Shown: piece after piece, positions 49,192 through 60,100 of the stretch | How the letters are laid out: each line of letters starts with the position of its first letter | How positions within the stretch are numbered: position 1 is the first letter of the stretch | NCBI RefSeq assembly: GCF_009870125.1 | Contig: NC_046681.1 | Location: forward strand, 11,607,001 to 11,671,000 | Direction: 5' to 3' | Length of the DNA stretch: 64,000 nt | Origin: Drosophila pseudoobscura | Taxonomy: Eukaryota; Arthropoda; Insecta; Diptera; Drosophilidae | The notes under the pieces: model-generated | What the model saw: the letters and a program-made list of their open reading frames with translations, nothing else | Told to the model about the DNA's origin: nothing | The model's database searches: none | Made by a program: the position numbers and the translations under genes

Positions 49192-52100
49192 TCAATGCCG
49201 ACGCCAGAGACAACGCATGATCGCAAATTCAAAGAACAAAAGCACACTAATTCCAATAACAACAGAGTATACCCCTAGAATGAGAACTTCCTTCATTTTT
49301 AGACCAGTCTTATCATCTTTGAAGGACTCCTCGGTGATCGGCTCATACGGAGAGGGTCCAAAGTAAAGGCTGACCAAGAGAATCGTTAGACTGACATTAC
49401 AAATCCAAACGCAGGAGCGTTCAAAGCGTGTCATCGTATAGAGCGTATTGCGGCTTAGCCAGGGCCCCGTCATGGGGTTGATAAGAAACCAATTGAGGAA
49501 ACGCTGTTCGAAACTGTTCCGGAAACGTCGCGTCCAGGACTGCACGGGCCTTGCATTTTTCGAGTTTGTGAAGTAGGGGGAATGAATGAAGGGCGTGTGC
49601 CCCTCCTCGATCCATCTCTCGACTATAAACAGTTGCTCCATATCATTCTCCAAATCGACAACACTCACCGTCCGGCAATACCATCTCGGATACCGTCCAT
49701 TCCGATCGATGCCAAAGGCCAGGCGGGTGGGTATTTGAACGCTACCGGCAGGCAGATTTATTTTATTGATACTATTCCGTAGGAGACGCGGTCGTGCTGG
49801 ATCCTGTGATACGATATACGAGGACTGACTGGACTTGTTAGATTTGAAGTACAATTTAATGTTGGAAGTGGTTCCAGCAAACTCATGACCGCCAGTTTTT
49901 ATCAGTACAAGAATTGCCTTTTCCGAATCGAACTTCATGTCCTCCCTAAACCGCACATGCTTTTTTCTGCACTGCTGGACACGCCGATGCTGATGGGCGA
50001 CCATCCGACCGATATACGTTAATAGTACCACCAAAAGCAGTAGGAGTAACATCGCAAACAAGGCAAACATATACCAATTTGTCTCCAGTATGGGAAAGAC
50101 GAACACCGTAATGATTCGTTCGGCGGCTACGGGAAATATGCGAGCGGCTAGCGATCCCAAGATGGTGCAGGTGCATCCGACAAAAATGTCATCCCTGTTT
50201 TCCAATTTTGTTTTGCAATATTCTGTACTCCAACCGGGGTTCAACGATCGATTCAACCAAAATGTACACAGATATGACTCAAGGAGAATCGAGTAATTGA
50301 GTCCATTTTCAATTAAGTTCTGCAGAATGTGAATGTGGAAGAAAATATACATCTAGATTAGTTAGTACATATTAGTACATATTAGTTAGATTAGTATATA
50401 TTCCTTGTAAAGGCATATTGTAAAAAATATACGAACTACAGCATACAAACGACACATTAAACAACGTCTAATTAATGTCTATATATCAAAGAACATGGAA
50501 GGGAAACATTGAATCGACTGCTGCATCGAGTACTCAGTCAGTATGGCTCTTCTCCGGCATAGGCCGCACACACTGCACTACGAAGAGTGTGTGATAGAGA
50601 GAGACAGAAAATGAGTAAGCGCGTGGTTACGCTATCGAAGCCACTGTAATTTCATTTGTTTCATGCGAGAGATTTTCATCCTTTAGGGGGGTGTGTAAAG
50701 GGGAGTAGCAGAACTTTGAAAACTACTATTTTTTTTTTAAGTGTTATATCTTAGGAGGCTGAATAAAAAATTTCGTTGCTCTAGCTCTAATAGTCTCTGA
50801 GAGGCGTCAAACAAGACGGACGGATATAAACAAAATTTTATATTTGGAATTGGAAAGCTTAATATATTCAAGATTTGGTTCCGATTTATCTGCTTTTCAG
50901 AATAGCAAAGTTCCCTACAACCGGATGTAAAATTCTAAAGTTATCTGAAAAAATCACAAACTCTGAAAGAAAAAATTTTAAATATCAGGTCTTTCAAATT
51001 TAAAAGAAAACCCACACCATTAAAAAAGAATCATAATTCATAGATATATCAGATAAACTCGGTTTTGTTTCGAAGCGTGTTTAGCCTTCAGCCGCATATT
51101 TTAGTTGCTACAAATTGCTTTGTTATACCAAAGACTATACAATACAATACAATTGTATAGTCTTTGGTTATACGTACTCCTATGTTTGTGTAAGCCATGC
51201 CCTCCTCAGCGTTCTCTCGAAGCTCGCTTTTCGAGTATGTGTGCTTATCTATGTATGTATGCCGAGCGAAGCGATAGGATCGGAAATGCAGGCATGTAAA
51301 GGGCACCAAGCTATCGTTTTTAGATATCATGCATTGAGGAGCATATCGAAATTTTATTTGTGCGCCGTTTTTATATAATCGGAATAATTATTAAATTAAA
51401 AACCAATATCTCCGAAATAATCTTTCTTTAAAAAAAATATAAGCTTATAATTATAATAATCAAAATTATAATTATAATAATTAAAATTATAATAATAATC
51501 AGTGAATATAAAAATTAAAAAAATACTAAAAACAGTTTTTAAAACACTATCGGATAAATAATTTTCAAAAATATCAACCAAAATACAAAATTGAAATAAA
51601 AAATATTAATATAAATAGAATAAAAGAATAAGAGCACTACTAAATGAAAAGAAACCAAATAAAGTCTATAAAATAAAAACGAGGGGGAACGTAGTGAGTT
51701 TCTGCGGCGACCGCAACTCTACATTTATACCCGATACTTAGTCAGTATGGCTCTCCTCCGGCAAACCGTTTTTAGTTCTCGTAACTTTCATATTGTGGAT
51801 GCCACAGATTTCCGTTTTTTGTGGGGACGGAAGGGGGTAGTGCGAAATTTTGAAATACACGTTTTATAGTCAGATCCAACAGGAGTATGGATACCAAACT
51901 TGGTTACTCTAGCTTTAATAGTCTCCGAGATTTGTAGATGCCCCATATTTTCGACCTTTGCGGGCGCGGAAGGAGGTGTGACGAAGTTTTGAAACAAACT
52001 TCTCAAGGTCCGATATCACAGGAGTGTGGATACCAAATTTGGTTGCTCTAGGCTTTATAGTCCCCGAGATCTTGGAACTCACATTTTGTGTGAGTGCTAG

Positions 52101-55100
52101 AGAGAGACAAAGCGAGAGAGAATGAAATTGTTTTCTTAATTCTGGCTATAATAATTATACGATCTGGTTCAGATTTTGCAGTCTAGAAGATATGGGTATC
52201 CTTCACGATTCTGTGTTTTTTTTTTTTTGCTTTTTCGTGTCTTTGAAATTCTGAATGCCACAGATCTTCGCCTTTTGTGGGGGCGGAAGTGGGCGAGGCG
52301 AAGTTTTGAAATATACTTGTAACAGTGACATATCACAAAAGTCCGGATATAAAATGTCGTTGCACTAGCCGCTCATAGGGTCGGACAGACGGAAAGACGG
52401 ACAGACAGACATGACTCAATCGACTCGGCTATTGATGCTGATCAAGAATGTATACACATTATGGGGTCGGAAATGATTCCTTCTGGACGTTACACACATC
52501 CATTTTTACCCAAACTCATTTAGAGTATCGGGTACAATAATATTTTAAAAATGTAAAAATATAAGAATGAAATCGCATGTAATATAAAACCTCGGTTTTT
52601 CGAGCTTTTCTTACTTTTACTTTACTCGGCTTGCGATGTCTATTATCATTTTGATCATCTTCGAGCTTATGCTCTCTACTGAGTACACCCACATAGGCAA
52701 TGGAAGTGCCAGGGCAGTTGTTCGTCATCCAAATGCGTTTACCTTTCATGTTTGGCGTTATGTGGCAAGCTTTTTCCCTGATTTCGTGCATTTTTGGTTT
52801 TTGGTTCAAACTCATGAAAATAAGTATTTCCTCTGTGACATGACCGATGCGCACAGCCAACACACTTTTCGATCTCAAGGGTATCTTATAAACGTGTATG
52901 TGAGAGTGGCTCTCGATGGTGCTGTTGGTCATCCATTTGACAAACTCTGGATTCGCACTGAATTTGGAAATGTTCAAGTAATAATTCAACGGATTTTTAA
53001 GCGGTAAACGCGCCCCCATAGGGTAGTTCTTTTTGCGACTGTACGCATGAACAATGAGTACATTTGTCTCCGACGGCAATGGCTCCGGATACCACCAGTA
53101 CATGTTGTGAAAGTTCTGCTGCGATATGATCTGAAAGAGCACTGCGGGATGAGCCAGTAGGTTCCGCAGCTCCCCAAGGAGCCCCGCCGAGATGTGAACA
53201 TGGAACATATCATCGACGGTATTTACAGTAATATTTTCGATAGGTTCTGTTACTTCTGTTACATTCATTTGATATGAAATGCCGCCCTGGAACGTTGATA
53301 ACGCTCTATCGTAGGGATGGTGTCGCTTGGTGCCGAGAACACCCAGATAGTATACACATTTATACAGATACCATGTTTCCAATAACCACCAATTGATGCG
53401 GATCAGGGTGGCCGGATCCACATCCATCTCGAATTTCCTCTCTGCACCCAAACTCTGACCCAATTTGCAAATTTCATCATGGGTCTTGCACTGTGCCGGT
53501 GGATGCTTTTCTGTTGGCAAGGCCAGTGTGGACACGAAAAAGACGTGGTGCTCTGTGAGCGCGTTGTACGCTGCCCGATGTAGCCATTCGATGTCTTGGA
53601 TTATCTGCTCAAACACCACGCTCATTCGAGCAAATATTTGAGCAACCATGGCTGCTTCTTTATAGTCCATGGGCATCAAACGTTCAACAACTTGACAGGC
53701 CAACACTGAGAGCTGTTCGAGCTGTGCACCCGTTATTATGGTTCCCCTGTCTAGGTATTCGTAGACGTAGATGCCCTCGGCAGATGTTTCAATCTTCTGA
53801 ATAGCCACCAGTGTCTTGACGTAGGCCTTGTTCCATCTACCACGCGACAGCAAGTACGGCACCTCACTTATATAGTTCTTCACATCCGAAAGATGCTTTA
53901 GCGTATTGTTTTCGTTGTATTCACCTATTTTTTTGGTTTTAAGCACTGTGACTTTAAGACCTACATCGATGCACATGTCCAGGTAATCGCATATCGATAC
54001 ATGTAACTCGTTGGTGGACGGTAGAGTCAATTTGTACAGTGGATAGGGTACATTCGAGTCGATGACGTTCAGTGCGACTGTATACCTAAATTGTAATGGT
54101 GGATATTTCGTTTCGAAGCCTTTACAAGGCACGTAAAAGTATGTATATGCCTCCCTTCCTTTAACTGGAAATATCGTGCATTCTCCATTCTGTGGTCCAT
54201 CGTTTCGTTTCATTATTAAATTCGCGGCACCCGTGAGGCCATCCTTTAGTCTAATCTCCAGTCGTATGAGCAGCTCCGCCTCAGTATGTTGCGTTACAAG
54301 ATTTTTAAATTTGGACTCTATCTTTGGCTGTCCTCCTTGCACTGTCACATACCATCTATAGCGATAAATCTTTGAATCACAATCAACACATTCACCCGAC
54401 AAGTGGAAACTATCGATGGGGGCATACGTTTTCATATAGCAATTTCGACGGCAAAGTATATGTGCCGTAATGGTACGATGCTTGACAGCTTGAAGCATTT
54501 GATATACCGTGACAGATACGCGGTAATCCATTCGCGAAACCATTGACAAACTGTAGTTATAGAAACTGCCGCGTTTCAATGAATATGGTGGTATTATTAT
54601 CTTTTCCTCTGTGGAGTATCCCATTTCAGGATTTTTGATTGAGAGTTTGTGTGCTTAAATAGTATTCGTAACGTACTCACTAGTACTCATTTTTGGGCGA
54701 CAGTACTTATTTTTCGGATCATCTACGCTGACACAGCCCCAAAGGAATATCCTGGAATCATCTTCTGTCCGTGCCCTCGATCTGTCTCTACTTCTACTGG
54801 CATCCATCACAATCTCACGCGCAAAATTGGCCTTTCGATTCATGTTACCCCGGATTCTCGGTTCCACTTGAGGTGCGACCATTCGTACGTAACACTAAAT
54901 GGGAAATCCGATTATCATTTGTGATCGATCATCTTTACGTAAATATGTACTTACCCTGGCAACACAATTTATGCCATTTATAATCGCATTTACACGCAGG
55001 AGAAATAAAAAACGTACCAAACGTGGATTGTATTTAAATTGCACCTTATATGGTGGTATCTTGAGCACAAGGCCCTTGGATATACCCGCATGACCAACCA

Positions 55101-56090
55101 GATCTGTGTGTGGTAGATAGATATTAGCATGAACTTTTCCTTTAAGATATAATAATCATTACATGTCTCGCTCAAATCATAAAAGTTCCAATCCACATGA
55201 TCGTATTCTAAATTTTCGCATTCGTCTCCTAATTCAGCAAAGAATTGCAAATGACTCCGGGGTGAGACATCTATAGGTTCATCGGGATTCTTGCAGAAGG
55301 GCAGAGTCAACATCGGGTTACAGCTCATGGATTTTGGAAGTAATATTTTGATACCACGTCGTGCCTTGTGTGCTAAAATCTTTCCCCGATTCTTAAAAGC
55401 CTTAATGATGATATACACGTAGCGCTGATACGAGTTGAAGTAAGTGGCACGCGTGTGATAGTAGTAGCCACTTCTGTACGGCAGTTTGGTTACACGAATG
55501 CCATACATTCTCAATATCGATGGCAATTTTTTGGTGTAACGCCAGGGATTTGGCTTACCGTTGGGCACAGTCACTATCTCATCGATCAGATAATCATTCG
55601 TATCGGCCGTCAAGGTCATTATAAATTTTTCATCGCCTAGGCTGGGCATCATGACGATAATGTGATAGCGTTTACCATAAGTCGGACGACGATTGAACAC
55701 CATATGAGGTTCAAGGGGATACGTTATATTTCTACGTTTCCCTTGCCGTTTCCTCCTCCTGGAGAATGCTTTTTGGTTTTCCCGATAATCAAGGCTTTCA
55801 TTGTTGGCAGGATCCCAAAGTCTTTTGATTCTTTGCTCTTCATTATGAAATGGATTTCGCTTTGCAGGAAATGTCTTCATGTTATTCTGGGCCTCGTTAC
55901 TCCAATTCAAAAAGTTACGATATCTTTCGGGTATTTTTTGTATTTGCATGAAGCTGTGTGCCGATTGATTGGAGGTTGGTTCAATGTTATCCCCTTCAAG
56001 GTCCCATTGGCTTCCCTCATTTTGGGCACTACCATGATACACGAACCACATTATCGATATCGTTGCCATGAATAACGGAAGTCTTTGCAT
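49192..56090 (-). CDS. Polycystin-1/REJ-like membrane protein, copy A (REJ-GPS-PLAT, 5 exons)
   Basis: My model joins 56090-55163, 55103-54955, 54894-54681, 54608-52615 and 50319-49192. All phases match and it gives 1470 residues without a stop. Met at 56090 is chosen over 56108 because it aligns with copy B. A signal peptide (cleavage near GSA|QNEG) is followed by a furin-like RRRKR (111-115). The REJ module starts at about residue 483 (C483, C487, C504, C507) and spans most of exon 4. A GPS-like motif follows (W1125, C1130, C1144, C1146), then membrane segment 1 (about 1177-1199), a cytoplasmic PLAT domain (about 1229-1335, with the RYPRWYCRTVSVVDLE block), and membrane segments 2 (1398-1416) and 3 (1439-1464). 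The family (polycystin-1, sea urchin REJ) senses extracellular cues at cilia or sperm. Flies have a few PKD1-like genes of this type. The channel-like last eight spans are absent, and the GPS lacks its catalytic His and Thr/Ser. Intron 4 (2295 bp) holds DINE-1 DNA. Confidence 0.85.
50521..50830 (+). mobile_element. DINE-1-like fragment in intron 4 of gene A
   Basis: It contains GAGTACTCAGTCAGTATGGC, GCCGCACACACTGCACTACG and, further on, TTGCTCTAGCTCTAATAGTC and CTCTGAG followed by GACGGACGGATATA. All of these are phrases of the DINE-1 element found a kilobase away at 51676-52536. It is a partial, separate insertion or a broken copy. Confidence 0.6.
51676..52536 (+). mobile_element. DINE-1/INE-1-type Helitron relic in intron 4 of gene A
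   Basis: The right part carries the INE-1/DINE-1 signature: GGTCGGACAGACGGAAAGAC, then CTCAATCGACTCGGCTATTG, then GATGCTGATCAAGAAT and TTATGGGGTCGGAAATGATT. An exact 10-bp inverted pair, TACCCGATAC at 51728-51737 and GTATCGGGTA at 52525-52534, acts as sub-terminal repeats. Three internal diverged modules of about 130-145 bp start near 51795, 51930 and 52250, each with GTGGGGGCGGAAG-like and TTTTGAAA-like words and a GTTGCTCTAG-like end. It is non-autonomous and has no ORF. Confidence 0.75.
52516..52614 (-). other. Open read-through of intron 4 in gene A (possible short isoform end)
   Basis: If intron 4 is not spliced at GTAAGA (52614-52609), the exon 4 frame stays open for 32 more codons. 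It stops at TGA 52518-52516, and its last six residues (CTRYSK) are written by the end of the DINE-1 element. The product would be a secreted REJ ectodomain without GPS, PLAT or membrane spans. Copy B has the same 32 residues. This may be functional or a by-product of recent sequence homogenisation. Confidence 0.4.
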
Positions 56091-57139
56091 AATAAAAACG
56101 TCTCTCAAAATGTATTAATATTTTGTAAACCATATTTTGTTGTATACAATTGTTTTTGTCATGTTTTTCCAAGAGGCAATGGATATGGGAAGCACAGGTG
56201 TTTAGATATCCAAAGCGACAGCGTTTCGGTGTGGAAAATCTTCCTTCCTTTGGTTAAATGCAGCCGAAATGTGCGGTTGACAGGCACCACGAGATATTTA
56301 AACGCAGAAAACTTGCGTTTTTCTTCTTAAACTTTCTCGATACATGTTTGCCGTCTGCCTTCATAATTGTTTTAAAGTAGTTACAAATTGTGTATGTAAA
56401 AATCCTAAAAGTGTACTTCAAATACGAGTGCAAAAATTAACAAAAGCCTGGGCACAGCTGGTAATTTATTGACCACACAAAAGCATCCAGAAGGACACAT
56501 CAGCAAAATCTTCAACGAGAGAGTAATACAGTAAAGGTCTGTAGAGCTCCAAGCATTTTTCCCACTCCAATTTTCATTTCCATTTGCGTTTATAATATCC
56601 ATTTAAATAAAATGAATCTTAGTCACAAAACACAGACACGGCAAGCAGGAAATTGAGTGTTGAACTTTTATAAACCAACAAAGACAACGGCAAGTATTCG
56701 ACAATAGACAATCATACTTTATTTACTATAAACTTTACTCATGGCATGGCATAGTTTTTTTCTCTGGTTTGCGTTTCTATGGATGAGTGATATGGAAGGC
56801 GAACATTTCTTAAATTGTCCGAGCAAAGCGGAATGGAATGGTATTAAGTACGACTGTTTGACCGAATGTTGAGAGAACTCCTTCCGGAAATGGGTCTGCA
56901 AACTGCATCTCAAAAGTTCGTTTATCGGGAAATAATAGGGCTTGACGGCCAAGTGTTTAAAGAGTACAAAATTGTGTTGTGTGTGAGTGTGTTCGCGTTC
57001 TTGCTTTTCGGATTCTGGGTAAGATAATGGTAAGGTAATTATCCATGGAAAAATCCATTAGCCGTATACCGGGAACAGAGGAATACCCAAAACAGGTTCC
57101 ATTTTCTTTTTTATTCCCATTCCTTTAGAATTTTCCATT
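56091..57139. other. Intergenic region between the two REJ/PLAT genes
   Basis: The left part (56100-56700) is the 5' flank of gene A and is similar in patches to 63600-64000, the 5' flank of gene B. The right part (about 57020-57139) is the 3' flank of gene B and resembles 49080-49190 after gene A, sharing CCATGGAAAAATCCATTAGC. The duplication joint therefore lies at about 56700-57020. A 77-codon minus-strand frame at 56952-56719 lies here and would overlap the 3' leader of gene B. I cannot support it as a gene. Confidence 0.6.
56717..56722 (-). terminator. Candidate polyadenylation signal of the REJ/PLAT gene B
   Basis: AATAAA on the minus strand, about 420 bases after the gene B stop. This is the same distance as the candidate after gene A. 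Confidence 0.35.
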
Positions 57140-60100
57140 TCAATGCCGACGCCAGAGACAACGCATGATCGCAAACTCAAAGAACAAAAGCACACTACTT
57201 CCAATAACCGCAGAGTATACCCCTAGAATGAGGACTTCCTTCATTTGTAGTTCATTAGTCTTATCATCTTTCCGGGACTCCTCGGTGATCGGTTCATACG
57301 GAGAGGGTCCAAAGTAAAGGCTAACCAAGAGAATCGTTAGACTGACATTACACATCCAAACGCAAGAGCGTTCAAGGCGTGTCATCGAATAGAGCGTATT
57401 GCGGCTTAGCCAGGGCCCCGTCATGGGGCTTATAAGAAACCAATTGAGGAAACGCTGTTCGAAACTGTTCCGGAAACGTCGCGTCCAGGATTGCACAGGC
57501 CTTGCATTTTCCGAGTTTGTGAAATAGGGGGAATGAATGAAAGGCGTGTACCCCTCCACGATCCATCTCTCGACTATAAACAGTTGCTCCATATCATTTT
57601 CCAAATCGACAACACTCACCGACCGGCAATACCAGCTCGGATACCGTCCATTCCGTTCGATGCCAAAGGCCAGGTGGCTGGGTATTTCAACGTTACCGCC
57701 GGGCAGGCTTATTTTATTGACGCTATGCCGTAGAAGAAGCGGTTTTTGCGGATCCTGTGTTATGACGTACGAGGACTGTTTCCCACTCATCGATTTGAAG
57801 TAGAATTTGATGTTGGAAGTGGTCCCAGCAAATTCTTGAGCGCCTGTTCTGACCACTACAATCATATTCAATTTCGATTGAAATGTCATTTCATCCTTGA
57901 ACCGCACACGCTTTTGCTTGCACTGCAGGACCTGCAGATGTCGAAGCCGATGGACGATAAGACGACCGATATACGAAAGGAGTAAGAACAACAGCAGTAT
58001 GAATAGCATCGCAAATAAGGCAAACATATACCAATTTGTCTCCAGTATGGGATAGACCACTAGCGTTACGTGTCGCTCGGCGGCAACGGGAAATATACGC
58101 GCGGCTAGCGATCCCAGGATGTTGCATGTGCATTCGACAAAAATGCCTTCCGCATTTTCTAATTTTGTGGTGCAATATTCTGTACTCCAACCTGGGTCCA
58201 ACGAGCGATTTGACCAAAAGTTACACAGATATGACTCAAGAAGAATCGAATAATCGATAAAAACTTTATCTGAATTCTGCAGAGTGTGGATGAAAATATA
58301 GATATTAGTTATCGTAAAGTATATTGTGAAAAATATTATTTATTAACAACTGCAAAGTATTCGAATAGGTAACAATAAATTCTAAAAATATATAAAAAAT
58401 GAAAGAAAAAAAATATAAATAATATAATATCAAATTCAAAAAGCTAAATAAATAATAATTAAATTTGAAAAATAGTAATAACATTTAAGTAAACACACAA
58501 AAATTTAAACATAATACAGTAGAATCTCTCGAAAAATGTGATCACTTTGTTTTTCTGCATTCTGAAAAGTTTCAATTTCTAAAAAAATTATTTCACTGAA
58601 AATTATAAAATAACAATACATTGATTGATGCTTTTAAGGAACAACATTAGTTACATCGATAACAGATCCTTCTCTTACACTTATGGAATTGTTTTGCCTA
58701 ATTTCACCCAAAAGATTATTACATACTTGTAAATTAATTTAAAATTAACTTTTACCAGTATGAACAATTTTCGCAAGCATATGAGCAAATGTTACACACC
58801 ATGAATACCTCGGGAATTCCCGTTGGATTTACTTCAATGAGCAAAGATCGAAAAGGCAAAGCTTTATGGTTTAAAAAAAAAAATGCACCATAAATGGTAT
58901 TATGGTCTACATTGAATAAGTGTTAATGGGCTTACACCCGAACAGTCCTAAAGGAGCTATTTTATGTGATTATAAGATAAGTAAATAAAAACAAGCAGGA
59001 ACGTTGCGAGTACCTTGTCCTCAGTCAGCATGTATGTACATATGTGATAGATATAGATTTTATATGTAGTTTGGTATCGCTGTTCGAAAAAAGGAAACCT
59101 TAATTTTTTTTTTTATTAAAAAAAAAAAAAAACAAAAAAATTGGCAGATAACATGTTCGAGAGGTGTTATCTGTGTCTGCTTTCTTTACATATTTGTACA
59201 TCTGTTTCTTTTCTTCTATTCTCACAGCTGTTTTATCTCGCTCACTTCCCCCAGAGCATCCACACTGCACGCGGAAGAGTGTGTGAGAAAGCAGCCAGTG
59301 CAATTACATTTTTTTCTTCTAGATAAAAATTATCCAATCTAGATACGGTCATCTGCTAGAAATGGTAATTTTCTATGATTCTTGGTTTTTTTTTTGTTTT
59401 TGTTTTATCTTATCTTCAAAATTGTGAAGACCACATTTTCATCCTTTATGGTGGCGGAAGGAGAAAGATACACTCGTAAAAGGAACCTGGATACAACAAT
59501 TTGGTTCCTCTAGCTCTTATAGTCTCTGAGATCTAGGATCTCACATTTTGGGTGAGTGCTAGAGAGAGACAAAGCGAGAGAGAATGAAATTGTTTTCTTA
59601 ATTCTGGCTATAATAATTATACGATCTGGTTCAGATTTTGCAGTCTAGAAGATATGGGTATCCTTCACGATTCTGTGTTTTTTTTTTTGTTTTCTCGTGT
59701 CTTTGAAATTGTGAATGCCACAGATCTTCGCCTTTTGTGGGGGCGGAAGTGGGCGGGGCTAAGTTTTGAAATATGCTTGTAAAAGAGACATATCACAAAA
59801 GTCCGGATATAAAATGTCGTTGCTGTAGCTCTTATAGTCTTTGAGCACTAGGCGCTCATAGGGTCGGACAGACGGAAAGACGGACAGACAGACATGACTC
59901 AATCGACTCGGCTATTGATGCTGATCAAGAATATATACACATTATGGGGTCGGAAATGATTCCTTCTGGACGTTACACACATCCATTTTTACCCAAACTC
60001 ATTTAGAGTATCGGGTACAATAATATTTTAAAAATGTAAAAATATAAGAATGAAATCGCATGTAATATAAAACCTCGGTTTTTCGAGCTTTTCTTACTTT

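Noticed and set aside
49011..49262. 83-codon minus-strand frame overlapping the end of gene A
   Set aside because: It is an alternative frame of exon 5 running into the 3' flank. The gene A frame is conserved in copy B and this one is not needed.
52516..54624. Reading the 702-codon frame as a complete gene
   Set aside because: Its first codons are intronic by comparison of splice signals in both copies, and its end runs past a good donor into a transposon. It is exon 4 of a larger gene.
56719..56952. 77-codon minus-strand frame between the REJ/PLAT genes
   Set aside because: It falls in the likely 3' leader of gene B, has no counterpart after gene A, and shows no domain.
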